From the NCBI GenBank assembly GCA_010671905.1, contig JAAHII010000001.1:4340001-4404000 (forward strand): a DNA stretch of 64,000 nt, written 5' to 3'. Shown here piece after piece: positions 44,958 through 52,896 of this stretch. Source of the stretch: Leptolyngbya sp. SIOISBB. GTDB taxonomy: Bacteria > Cyanobacteriota > Cyanobacteriia > Phormidesmidales > Phormidesmidaceae. The position numbers were made by a program, and so were the translations under genes. Position 1 is the first letter of the stretch, and the number at the start of each line of letters is the position of its first letter. The notes below the pieces were generated by a model. It saw nothing but the letters and a program-made list of their open reading frames with translations. It had not been told where the DNA came from and searched no databases.

Positions 44958-45059
44958 CAAGAGACCCGGAGTCCACGCCTGTCACAAGCATCCCGTAATG
45001 CTGCTACCTTCCGGTCCTGACATAGTTTGGGCGTTGTGACCGCATGGGTCCAGGTCACC
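44958..45059 (-). ncRNA. ffs: Small signal recognition particle RNA (4.5S)
   Basis: The minus strand contains the universal SRP RNA apical loop GTCAGGACCGGAAGGTAGCAGC, with the GGAA tetraloop-type domain and the asymmetric AGCA side. The ends GGTGACCTGGACCC and the CCGGAGTCC-type 3' arm pair into the expected long hairpin of about 100 nt. It binds Ffh for co-translational protein targeting. Exact ends are estimated to within a few bases. It lies about 130 bp upstream of the phasin-like gene on the same strand. Confidence 0.92.
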
Positions 45060-45360
45060 TAAATAATAGCATCAATCACTATGTTCCTGTTAGGGGGCGG
45101 CGGGTTTTCCTGCTGCGGCAACGGTATCTTCTGGCTGCTTAGCCTGGTAGGTGATCTGCGCAGATGCCGCAGTCATTGATGAGCTGCGCAGCAGGAACTC
45201 CCAAAACTTCGGTGTACTTCGCCTCACTTCGCTCATCTGCGCCGCACTACTTTAAGCTCTCACTTGTTGCACCTTTCTCATTGGCAGTGCAGGGGTGCGG
45301 TGAAGACAATAGCGTCAACAGTTGCTCAATTTACTCATCGGTTTTGGAGATTCCCAGAAA
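45060..45360. other. Intergenic region upstream of the ketosynthase cluster
   Basis: A 301-bp divergent region between the SRP RNA and the ketosynthase gene, expected to carry the promoter of the cluster. No operator could be named. Upstream frames here (45164-45391) are not supported. Confidence 0.4.
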
Positions 45361-46641
45361 ATGCAGTCTAGCTCTCTTGACGCTCAATTAAGCTCATCTG
45401 GCCAATATCCATCGGCCTACATTACCCACATCGGAAAATATTTGCCGGGTGAGCCGATCGCTAATGACGAAATGGAAGACTACCTCGGTCGCGTGGGCGA
45501 TCGCCCCTCGCGGGTCAAGTCTCGCATTCTCAAAAGCAACGGTATCCAGCAACGCTATTACGCTCTTGACCGGCAGCAACGCACCACGATCAGTAACGGT
45601 CAAATGGCCGCCGCCGCCGTGCGGGATGTGTTGGGGCAGTCTGGCCTCAATCCCCGAGCAGTGGATTTACTGGCTTGTGGCACCACCTGGCCCGATCAGC
45701 TCGTGCCTGGTTTTGCCAGCATGGTCCACGGCGAACTGCCGGAACTGGCCCCACTAGAAGCGACTTCACACTTAGGGGTCTGTTGTGCCGGAGTAGCAGC
45801 GCTCAAATACGCAGCGAACCAAGTGCAATTAGGCCAAAAGCGCCAAGCCGTTGCCGTTGCCTCGGAGTTGGCGTCTCGACTGTTCAAAAACACGCGCTTT
45901 GAAGCCGAAACCGGCACCCAAGCGGGGGAAAATCTGCCTTTTGATACGGAGTTTTTGCGGTGGATGTTGTCGGATGGGGCGGGGGCGTTTTTGGTGAGCG
46001 ATCGCCCTGCCCCTCAGGGACTTAGCCTTAAGGTCGAGTGGATCGAATCGATTTCCCATGCGAATGCGCACCCCGTCTGCATGTATGCCGGAGTGGATGA
46101 CCCGGACACCCTCAACAGCTGGATGGATTATCCATCTCAAGCTGAGGCAGCGACCCAAGGAGCCATCAACCTGCGCCAAAATATTCGCCTCTTGGACAAG
46201 GTCGTGCAGTTGGGTGTCGAAGGTTGGCTGCGGCTGATCGAAGCCGGTCGGGTGCAGCCAGATGACGTGGATTGGCTGCTATGTCACTATTCCTCACACT
46301 TTTTCCGCAGTCAGATCATTGAGCTGTTGGAAAAAGCGGGCTGCATGATTCCGGAAGAGAAGTGGTTTACCAATCTCTACACCCGAGGCAATACTGGCTG
46401 TGCGTCCATTTATCTGATGCTGGAAGAGTTGTTTCACTCAGGCAAGTTGCAGCGAGGCCAGAAGATTTTCTGTTTTGTGCCGGAGAGTGGTCGCTTCACA
46501 ACGGCATACATGATGCTGACAGTGGTGGATGCCAGTGAGAGCCCCCTCAATTCCCTTCGCCAAGAAGGCAATGAAATCCAGTCGGTAAATAGCCGCATTT
46601 TCCAAGAAGACGGTGGCAGTGGGGGGAACGGCGATCGCTGA
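45361..46641 (+). CDS. KAS III-type beta-ketoacyl synthase (FabH/OleA-like)
   Basis: A 426-residue thiolase-fold enzyme. The nucleophile Cys is in ATSHLGVCCAGVAALKYAAN, the catalytic His in WLLCHYSSHFFRSQ and the Asn in NLYTRGNTGCASIYL, matching the FabH Cys-His-Asn triad, though the His motif is HYSS, not the HQAN of housekeeping FabH. It is also longer (FabH is about 320). It therefore likely primes or condenses acyl groups in secondary metabolism. The ATG at 45361 is preferred to the longer frame from 45322. The last 40 residues are encoded by a tandem repeat, and the original C-terminus is probably near VVDASES. Confidence 0.85.
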   Translation: MQSSSLDAQLSSSGQYPSAYITHIGKYLPGEPIANDEMEDYLGRVGDRPSRVKSRILKSNGIQQRYYALDRQQRTTISNGQMAAAAVRDVLGQSGLNPRAVDLLACGTTWPDQLVPGFASMVHGELPELAPLEATSHLGVCCAGVAALKYAANQVQLGQKRQAVAVASELASRLFKNTRFEAETGTQAGENLPFDTEFLRWMLSDGAGAFLVSDRPAPQGLSLKVEWIESISHANAHPVCMYAGVDDPDTLNSWMDYPSQAEAATQGAINLRQNIRLLDKVVQLGVEGWLRLIEAGRVQPDDVDWLLCHYSSHFFRSQIIELLEKAGCMIPEEKWFTNLYTRGNTGCASIYLMLEELFHSGKLQRGQKIFCFVPESGRFTTAYMMLTVVDASESPLNSLRQEGNEIQSVNSRIFQEDGGSGGNGDR

Positions 46642-46873
46642 ATCGGATAACCAATCTTGCCATAACAGTGTTGGAGGGATCCCCCCAACCCCCCCTTCAA
46701 AAGGGGGGGCAGTGCAATCCAGTCGGTGGATAGCCACATTTTCCAAGAAGACGGTGGCAGTGGGGGAACGGCGATCGCTGAATCGGATAACCAATCTTTC
46801 CATAACAGTGTTGGAGGGATCCCCCCAACCCCCCTTCAAAAGGGGGGGCATGAAATCCAGTCGTTGGATAGCA
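46574..46873. repeat. Tandem repeat, period 138-141 bp, at the ketosynthase/oxidase junction
   Basis: AATCCAGTCGG recurs at 46575 and 46716, and AATCCAGTCG again at 46854 (periods 141 and 138). The first two copies are nearly identical, including TTCCAAGAAGACGGTGGCAG, GAACGGCGATCGCTGAATCG and the hairpin GGGATCCCCCCAACCCCCC / TTCAAAAGGGGGGG. The third copy is partial and diverged. Homopolymers differ: GGGGGG at 46620 in copy 1 and GGGGG in copy 2. The same C-run/G-run core occurs at 48720-48800, so this is a dispersed repeat that duplicated in tandem. Confidence 0.9.
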
Positions 46874-47562
46874 CCCTTTTCCAGGGGGGCGGCGACAGTG
46901 GGGGATCAGCAGACGTGTCGGCGGAGTTGCTGAGACAGCTCATGTTGGTGTGGCTGACTTTTGAGCGGGAACTGCGATCGGTGCCGATTGTGAAGCGCTT
47001 GCACCAAGGTACTTTCACCTTGGAAGACTACAAAGCCATGCTGCGTAACCTGCGGCCTCAAGTCGTGGATGGAGCGCGGTGGATTACGCGGGCAGCGTCG
47101 AATATGACAAATTTTGAGCTGCGATCGCACCTCATCAGCCACGCCCGTGATGAACACCGCGATTTCCAAATGCTGGAGCGAGACTATGTTGCGGTTGGTG
47201 GCGAGTTAACGGAAATCTTGCATGCTGAACAGAATATCGGGTCAGAAGCGCTCTCGGCCTTCATCTTTCAGCGGGCGTCACGGGAGAATCCGATTGATTT
47301 GCTCGGCAGCATTTTCATCGTCGAAGGTCTGGGCAATCGTCTGGCCGGACAGTGGTCTGAACAGATTCGTCAAATCCTGTCTCTGCAAAAAGCCCAGGTT
47401 TCCTTTTTGAGCTATCACGGCGAAAACGATGAAGCTCACGTGCAAAAGCTCGACGCCTTTCTCAACGCGGATTGGATGACGCCGGAAATTGCCGCCCGCA
47501 TTGTGAAGACTGCCCAGGTGACGGCTCGCCTGTATCGTCTGCAACTTGAGGAGATTCAGTAA
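46726..47562 (+). CDS. Haem-oxygenase-fold putative diiron oxidase (iron-containing redox enzyme family)
   Basis: Up to 278 residues. The functional part probably begins at GTG 46915 or ATG 46942; the first 60 or so residues are translated tandem repeat. The core is all-helical, with candidate metal ligands in ISHARDEHRDFQMLERDYVA, IFIVEGLGNRLAGQW and LSYHGENDEAHVQKLDAF. This follows the pattern of haem-oxygenase-like diiron enzymes (UndA, BesC, TenA-like relatives) that desaturate, oxidise or cleave fatty-acid or amino-acid substrates. It follows the ketosynthase and is abutted by the next gene (TAAATG), so it is co-translated. Substrate unknown. Confidence 0.8.
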   Translation: MDSHIFQEDGGSGGTAIAESDNQSFHNSVGGIPPTPLQKGGHEIQSLDSTLFQGGGDSGGSADVSAELLRQLMLVWLTFERELRSVPIVKRLHQGTFTLEDYKAMLRNLRPQVVDGARWITRAASNMTNFELRSHLISHARDEHRDFQMLERDYVAVGGELTEILHAEQNIGSEALSAFIFQRASRENPIDLLGSIFIVEGLGNRLAGQWSEQIRQILSLQKAQVSFLSYHGENDEAHVQKLDAFLNADWMTPEIAARIVKTAQVTARLYRLQLEEIQ

Positions 47563-48471
47563 ATGACTTACACACCGGAAACGCGCGATCGCCAAGACCC
47601 CAACCACTGGGACGCCCTTTATTTCGACAATGGCATTCCTGTGGACCCGGTCGCCAAAGCCTATATGGTCAAAGACTTACAAAGCTGGTCTCGAAATTAC
47701 CTGTTGCCGCCCATCAAAATCATTGCAAATATTGGCCTGGGCACCATCATGACTGTGAAGCGTCTCTTGCCTTTTCAGTTTCGCTCTTACTGGCTGATGC
47801 ACCAGATGGCGGTGTGGTTCCTCAACACCTTTGCGACGCCCGAAGCCTGTTATCTGATTTTGCGACATATGAGTATCGGCTCTAACATCGTCAACTTTTT
47901 GACGGACAACGGCCCCGATCCAAGCATTCCCCGCGCCACCCTCTACCCCCGTCGAGTAGCAGACTTGGCCGATAACGCCTTTCTGGAACACGACATCGTG
48001 CTCTACAACTTTGTGCTGGACTATCACGCGGCTCAGCGAGCTAACCCTAACTGGCTCGCCGAAGTGCACCAACGAGGGATTGATTTCAGCAGTGTACGTC
48101 CCGTAGAGATTGATGTGGACATGACGCAGCGGGGCTTGCTGCAAGTGCTGGATATGGAATCAGCGCTGGAACTGTTCAAGATTTGCTATTCCCTCTGCGT
48201 CACCAGCCGCGAGTTTCAGCGGGCGGTGTTGTCCCTCCAGTTTGACGAGAGCTTTGCCCAATATTTCAGTCAACTCACCAATGACTATCGCTGGAACCAT
48301 GTGGTGACGAACCGTCATCCCCTGGCCCCTAACAGCCCGTTTGCGGCGGCCCATGATCTGCTGCTCCACGGGGTGCTATCGGAATATTTGCACCGTTATT
48401 TAGAACTGGCGGCAGCGGCAGCGGCCCCAGCTCAGGAGGTCACGAAGAACCATGTTGCTCATCACGCTTAG
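47563..48471 (+). CDS. Unrecognised conserved-looking protein of the ketosynthase cluster
   Basis: A 302-residue protein that I do not recognise. It starts immediately after the oxidase stop (TAAATG). It has one or two amphipathic/hydrophobic segments (RNYLLPPIKIIANIGLGTIM; SYWLMHQMAVWFLNTFA) suggesting membrane association, and many histidines and aromatic residues. YLILRHMSIGSNIVNFLTDN, FLEHDIVLYNFVLDYH and FQRAVLSLQFDESFAQYFSQ are the most family-like stretches. The E-H-D and D-Y-H placements could be metal ligands, but there is no known motif. It ends with a poly-alanine stretch and HVAHHA. Confidence 0.7.
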   Translation: MTYTPETRDRQDPNHWDALYFDNGIPVDPVAKAYMVKDLQSWSRNYLLPPIKIIANIGLGTIMTVKRLLPFQFRSYWLMHQMAVWFLNTFATPEACYLILRHMSIGSNIVNFLTDNGPDPSIPRATLYPRRVADLADNAFLEHDIVLYNFVLDYHAAQRANPNWLAEVHQRGIDFSSVRPVEIDVDMTQRGLLQVLDMESALELFKICYSLCVTSREFQRAVLSLQFDESFAQYFSQLTNDYRWNHVVTNRHPLAPNSPFAAAHDLLLHGVLSEYLHRYLELAAAAAAPAQEVTKNHVAHHA

Positions 48472-48574
48472 CGCGATCGCCTACGCCGTGTTCAAATCCT
48501 TTGTATTGGGCAAGGGCGATCTCGACAACACACCATCCCCAGACATTTCCTGCTCTCCGTCTAAGCAAAAGTAA
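48452..48574 (+). CDS. 40-residue hydrophobic microprotein
   Basis: The frame MLLITLSAIAYAVFKSFVLG KGDLDNTPSPDISC... ends at TAA 48574. It overlaps the preceding gene by 20 bp in another frame and is preceded by AGGAGGT (48434-48440), a near-perfect ribosome-binding site 11 bases upstream. The N-terminal half is one short membrane helix, and the tail has one cysteine. The overlap and the strong RBS argue for translation; the short length argues caution. Confidence 0.5.
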   Translation: MLLITLSAIAYAVFKSFVLGKGDLDNTPSPDISCSPSKQK

Positions 48575-48677
48575 CCAGCCATCTCACGCAATTGCACTGA
48601 CTTACAACTTATGCAGTTGCCTCGCTATGCTCACGTAGATGAACCTCACCGCCTGCGGCACCTCTCCTTGAGAAGGC

Positions 48678-48856
48678 TACGACTTATACATAAGTCATTC
48701 TTTAGAATACGCCTGAGCTTGGATCCCCCTTAATCCCCCTTAAAAAGGGGGAAATCCCAGTTTGAATCGGATAGAGCCCCCTTTTTAAGGGGGCAGCGAT
48801 AGCGGGGGATCTGCCATTTGCGCTGAGCTCTAGAGATGTGTATAAGCGGCAGCCTT
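48678..48856. repeat. MITE-like repeat B, related element with C-run/G-run hairpins
   Basis: The left end GGCTACGACTTATAC and the right end GTATAAGCGGCAGCC are imperfect 15-bp inverted repeats; CTAGAGATGTGTATAAGC is the complement of the left part of the 23606 element. Inside, GGATCCCCCTTAATCCCCC / TTAAAAAGGGGG and CCCCCTTTTTAAGGGGG make strong hairpins. It lies in the spacer between the unrecognised gene and the YiaA/B gene and could affect expression of the downstream part of the cluster. Confidence 0.7.
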
Positions 48857-48956
48857 TGTAAGGAGAGGAGAGGTGAGGTTCCAACGTAGGGATTCCGAAC
48901 CAGCCATATTCAACCACTTCAACCCATCACTCTCTCTTCTAACAAGGAGTTTCATC

Positions 48957-49436
48957 ATGTATACCAAACCGACCCCGGCTTTTATCGGCGTGTCTTACTG
49001 CGCCATGTCGATCGGCATGGCGGCCTTTCTCACCGGACTCTGGCGTACTACGTCGATGGGCCTGGCCGAAAAGGGCTTCTATTTCACTTTGCTGATGTAT
49101 GGACTGTATGCGGCGGTCTCGGTGCAAAAGAGCGTGCGCGATCGCACTGAAAACATTCCTGTCACTGATCTGTACTACGGCATCTCCTGGCTATCCACGA
49201 TTATGTGCCTCTCGCTACTGATTATTGGCCTGTGGAATGCCAATTGGCCCTTGAGCGAAAAAGGCTTCTACGGCATGTCCTTTTTGCTCAGTTTGTTTGG
49301 GGCGATCGCGGTGCAAAAAAATACCCGCGACGTGGCCGGACTCCACCGTCTGGTCAATCGTCCCGTCGCTGATGCCTCCCTGCCCGAACGCCCGCACCCC
49401 GACCGTCCGCTGGTGGACCGCAGCAAAAAATCCTGA
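48957..49436 (+). CDS. YiaA/YiaB-family membrane protein
   Basis: A 159-residue protein containing two YiaA/B two-helix modules. Each has the pattern G(V/I)S(Y/W)...(S/T)...L.GLW...W.L.EKGFY....L..L.(A)A..VQK..RD: GLAEKGFYFTLLMYGLYAAV and PLSEKGFYGMSFLLSLFGAI. There are four membrane helices and a charged C-terminal tail. The ATG at 48957 has AAGGAG 9 bases upstream and is clearly preferred to the frame start at 48873. YiaA/B function is unknown. It is in the ketosynthase-sulfotransferase cluster. Confidence 0.85.
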   Translation: MYTKPTPAFIGVSYCAMSIGMAAFLTGLWRTTSMGLAEKGFYFTLLMYGLYAAVSVQKSVRDRTENIPVTDLYYGISWLSTIMCLSLLIIGLWNANWPLSEKGFYGMSFLLSLFGAIAVQKNTRDVAGLHRLVNRPVADASLPERPHPDRPLVDRSKKS

Positions 49437-49505
49437 CTCTGCGAGGGCGATCCATATACGTAATCGCGATCTCCCCCTGCTTACCCTATCCACCAAGACC
49501 CAGCC

Positions 49506-49994
49506 ATGATGACGCTCAAGACTAACCAAACGCTGCGCCAAGGGTTGCAGCGCTACTACGCTGAAAATCCCGACTTCATTCAAAACCAAGATCTTGACTT
49601 GGGCCTCGTGCGTATTCCCTGGCGTGACCTGCAGCGTCACGACATCATGCACGTGGTGACAGGGTACGACACTACCCTCGACGACGAAATGCGTCTGGTG
49701 GGCTTCATTCTCACTGGGCTGACCTGGCGACGCCCCTGGACTTACTACGTACAAAACATTGGCACCTTTATAGAAGTGTTGTGGCGATCGCTTTGGGGCC
49801 GCACTGTCGGTACTGAAACTACTCAATACAGTCCTCTGGAAATCTGTCGCTTTTACCTGGCGGGGGTGCGTCAAGGTCGTACCGTGTGCCGCTCCATCAA
49901 TGCTTACCTCGACCCCGCTGCTGTCATGGATCAAGATCTCAACACGCTGCGTCAACACTATGGCATTCATAATGCGGGCGCTTGGGATGCCTAA
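49506..49994 (+). CDS. Coq4-family protein
   Basis: A 162-residue protein. It has the complete Coq4 metal motif HD-x2-H-x11-E in RHDIMHVVTGYDTTLDDEM, preceded by FIQNQDLDLGLV. In ubiquinone synthesis Coq4 is required for ring processing (recently linked to oxidative decarboxylation). Cyanobacteria make plastoquinone, not ubiquinone, by the Coq route, so a free-standing Coq4-like protein beside a ketosynthase and a sulfotransferase suggests recruitment to another lipid or polyketide. That is inference. The start at 49506 is an ATG. Confidence 0.85.
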   Translation: MMTLKTNQTLRQGLQRYYAENPDFIQNQDLDLGLVRIPWRDLQRHDIMHVVTGYDTTLDDEMRLVGFILTGLTWRRPWTYYVQNIGTFIEVLWRSLWGRTVGTETTQYSPLEICRFYLAGVRQGRTVCRSINAYLDPAAVMDQDLNTLRQHYGIHNAGAWDA

Positions 49995-50039
49995 TGCGCT
50001 GGACAGGCGCGGCATTCCCACATCTCGTACGGGCAAGGC

Positions 50040-51221
50040 ATGCCTCGCCCCTTCCCATTCACCCTCATACCCTGTACCTCCAACATGTCACCCACCCCCT
50101 TGCCCTACCGCTGGAATCTGCAGGGTAACTACTGCATGGGCATTACCCTGGCTAACTGGCGATCGCTGCTACATCGACAGCATCACCGCGTTGACCCGGC
50201 TTACTGGCATCGAGCGGCGGTGATAACGTTGACCAGTTTGCTCAGCACTGCCCTCAGCCAAGTTGAATCTTGGCGATATGACTCCGCGATCGCAGCCACT
50301 GAATTGCCGGAAGATCCGATTTTTATCTTGGGGCACTGGCGCAGTGGCACGACACTACTGCATGAGCTGATGACCTTAGATGTGGAAAATCTGGCCTACC
50401 CCAATACCTTTGAGGTGATGAGTCCGACAACATTTTTGTTGACAGAGGATTGGTGCAGTCGCTGGTTTGCCAGCTTGGTGCCCACCCAACGGCCCATGGA
50501 CAATATGCGACTGAGTTTTCAGTCACCCCAGGAAGATGAGTTTGCGATCGCCCTGACGACCCTGCAGTCTTACTACCTGGCGCTGTCATTCCCAGCAGCA
50601 GAGTCAGCCTATGAGCAGTATCTCACCCTGGAAGACTTATCTGCTGAAGCATTGCAAACCTGGCAGATCCACTTTCGCTGGTTTCTCAAGAAGCTGACCT
50701 ACAAATACCAGCGGCCACTTGTATTGAAATCGCCACCGCACACCGCCCGCATTCGCCTGCTGCTGGAAATGTTTCCCAAGGCGCGATTTATTCATATCCA
50801 TCGGCATCCCTACGATGTGTTTCGCTCTATGCGGCGGTACTATCACACGGCTGGCTGGCTGACCTGTCTACAAAAGCCCAATCTGGCCACCCTCGACCAA
50901 GCGATTCTGCGGCGCTATCGTTTGCTGTATGACGCCTACTTCGAGCAGCGATCGCTGATTCCCACTGAGCAGTTTCACGAGATGGCGTTTACCGATTTAG
51001 AACAGGCCCCAGTGACTCAGCTGCAGGCACTTTATCAACAACTCCAATTGCCTTATTCCAATGCCTTTGAAGCGCGGGTCGACAATTATCTGAACGCCCG
51101 TCGACACTACCGCAAAAATCAGTTTGCACCACTCGAAGACAACATTTGCCAACACATTAACCAACAGTGGCAGCGGAGTTTTGCGATGTGGGGATACTCA
51201 TCTACAAACAAAATACGATAG
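50040..51221 (+). CDS. PAPS-dependent sulfotransferase family protein
   Basis: A 393-residue (or 378 from ATG 50085) sulfotransferase. The 5'-phosphosulfate loop is FILGHWRSGTTLLHELMTLD and the 3'-phosphate loop LVLKSPPHTARIRLLLEMFP followed by ARFIHIHRHPYDVFRSMRR. Both PAPS contacts are therefore intact. The catalytic His candidate is in HEL. These enzymes transfer sulfate to hydroxyls of lipids, sterols or polyketides; in curacin- and olefin-synthase-type pathways sulfation activates a beta-hydroxy acid for decarboxylative elimination. It is the last gene of the cluster, 45 bp after the Coq4-like gene. Confidence 0.87.
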   Translation: MPRPFPFTLIPCTSNMSPTPLPYRWNLQGNYCMGITLANWRSLLHRQHHRVDPAYWHRAAVITLTSLLSTALSQVESWRYDSAIAATELPEDPIFILGHWRSGTTLLHELMTLDVENLAYPNTFEVMSPTTFLLTEDWCSRWFASLVPTQRPMDNMRLSFQSPQEDEFAIALTTLQSYYLALSFPAAESAYEQYLTLEDLSAEALQTWQIHFRWFLKKLTYKYQRPLVLKSPPHTARIRLLLEMFPKARFIHIHRHPYDVFRSMRRYYHTAGWLTCLQKPNLATLDQAILRRYRLLYDAYFEQRSLIPTEQFHEMAFTDLEQAPVTQLQALYQQLQLPYSNAFEARVDNYLNARRHYRKNQFAPLEDNICQHINQQWQRSFAMWGYSSTNKIR

Positions 51222-51276
51222 GCAGTTGCGAGCACAATGTGTTGAAATTGTGAAGGTATGGTGATAGGCGATCTCG

Positions 51277-52851
51277 ATGAGACTTTTTCCCGGCAACTTT
51301 TTTCGCGCCAGCGGACCGCAACGGAGCTTGGCACTGTTCAGTGCTCTCCTGCTCGGACTGACCACCTTGATGGGCTGGCCCGCGATCGTTCAAGCCCGAG
51401 AAGCAACAGCCACCACTGACATTCAGCCCTATCTGGATCGCGTGGCTGACCAGGTGAGTGAATTCACCCTCGACAATGGGATGAAATGGATTGTGCTGGA
51501 GCGCCACCAGGCCCCGGTCGTATCCTTTATGCTGTACGCCGATGTGGGAGCCGTGAACGAGGCCGATGGGGAAACTGGGGTGGCCCATTACCTGGAGCAT
51601 TTGGCCTTCAAAGGGACGGAGCAAATTGGTACCACCAACTACGCTGCAGAAAAAGTGTTGATTGACCAGATGGATGCCGTCTTTGATGACATTTTGATTG
51701 CCCAGAAAGCTGGCGAAACCGAGCAAGTTACAGAATTAGAAGCGCAGCTAGAGACTCTTCGCCTGGAAGCAGCCCAATATGTCGAACAAAATAAATACGG
51801 CCAAATCATTGAACAAGAGGGCGGCGTCGGCCTGAACGCGACTACCGGTGCCGATGCGACACGCTACTTCTATAGTCTGCCTTCTAACAAACTAGAACTC
51901 TGGATGTCGCTGGAGTCAGAGCGCTTTTTAGAACCCGTTTTCCGAGAGTTCTACGAAGAGAAAGACGTCATTCTCGAAGAGCGGCGGATGCGGGTCGATA
52001 ATTCTCCCATCGGCAAGTTTATCGAAGTTTTTCTCGAAGAAGCGTTTGAGGTTCATCCCTACCGCCGTCCCGTCATTGGCTATCAAGAAGACTTGTATGT
52101 CGCTACGCGCGACACGATTCAGCAATTTTTTGATGACTATTACGGCCCTAATAATTTGATTGGGGTCGTGGTTGGCGATGTAGACGCTGACGAGGTGCAG
52201 GCAATGTCCGAAGCCTACTTTGGCCGTTTTCAGGCTCGCAGTCTACCGGCTGAAGTCACCATTGAGGAGCCGCCTCAAACTGAACCCAAATCCTTTACGT
52301 TAGAGCTACCGACTGAGCCGTGGTATCTAGAGGGGTATCACCGCCCCAGTCTGACCGATCCTGATCACGCCATTTACGGCATGATCGAAGGGATTCTCAT
52401 TCGCGGTCGCACCTCCCGCATCTATAAGGAACTCGTTGAAGATCAGCAAATCGCCCTCGACATTGGCGGGTTTAGTGGTTTTCCGGGTGATAAGTATCCC
52501 AATATGCTGATTCTCTATGGCATTACGGCTCCGGGTGTTGAAACCGACCAAATTGCGGATGAGATACATCAGCAACTCGATCGCCTCAAAACCGAACGGG
52601 TCTCTGCGGAAGAACTCGATCGCGTCAAAACCCAAGCGCGGGCAGGGCTACTGCGTCAGCTCGATTCCAACTCAGGGATGGCGGCTTTACTCGCGGAGTA
52701 TGAAGCTAAAACGGGCTCTTGGCGCAATATCTTTACTGAGTTACAGGAAATTGAAGCGGTCACCGCTGAGGATATTCAGCGGGTGGCGCAAGCGACCTTC
52801 CAACCTGAAAATCGCACGGCTGGTAAGTTACTCACTGCCGACGAATCTTAA
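51277..52851 (+). CDS. M16-family zinc peptidase (active subunit)
   Basis: A 524-residue exported peptidase with a signal peptide (LALFSALLLGLTTLMGWPAI VQA). The M16 zinc motif is intact: VAHYLEHLAFKGT (HxxEH), with the third ligand Glu in the EEKDVILEERR helix about 75-125 residues downstream, after an insert rich in E and Q (EQVTELEAQLETLRLEAAQY). The C-terminal half has the second M16 fold. With the next gene it forms an active/inactive pair, as in bacterial processing peptidases of this family. It is likely periplasmic and degrades or processes peptides. Confidence 0.9.
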   Translation: MRLFPGNFFRASGPQRSLALFSALLLGLTTLMGWPAIVQAREATATTDIQPYLDRVADQVSEFTLDNGMKWIVLERHQAPVVSFMLYADVGAVNEADGETGVAHYLEHLAFKGTEQIGTTNYAAEKVLIDQMDAVFDDILIAQKAGETEQVTELEAQLETLRLEAAQYVEQNKYGQIIEQEGGVGLNATTGADATRYFYSLPSNKLELWMSLESERFLEPVFREFYEEKDVILEERRMRVDNSPIGKFIEVFLEEAFEVHPYRRPVIGYQEDLYVATRDTIQQFFDDYYGPNNLIGVVVGDVDADEVQAMSEAYFGRFQARSLPAEVTIEEPPQTEPKSFTLELPTEPWYLEGYHRPSLTDPDHAIYGMIEGILIRGRTSRIYKELVEDQQIALDIGGFSGFPGDKYPNMLILYGITAPGVETDQIADEIHQQLDRLKTERVSAEELDRVKTQARAGLLRQLDSNSGMAALLAEYEAKTGSWRNIFTELQEIEAVTAEDIQRVAQATFQPENRTAGKLLTADES

Positions 52852-52896
52852 GCGATCGCTGCTTTCTCCCTCCCCTTTTACTGTCCACTTGTTACT

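Noticed and set aside
46613-46933. Extra frames across the tandem repeat
   Set aside because: They arise from the repeated CCCCCC/GGGGGG sequence on both strands, not from genes.
49215-50036. 273-codon minus-strand frame across the YiaA/B and Coq4 genes
   Set aside because: It is antisense to two well-supported genes and has no family features.
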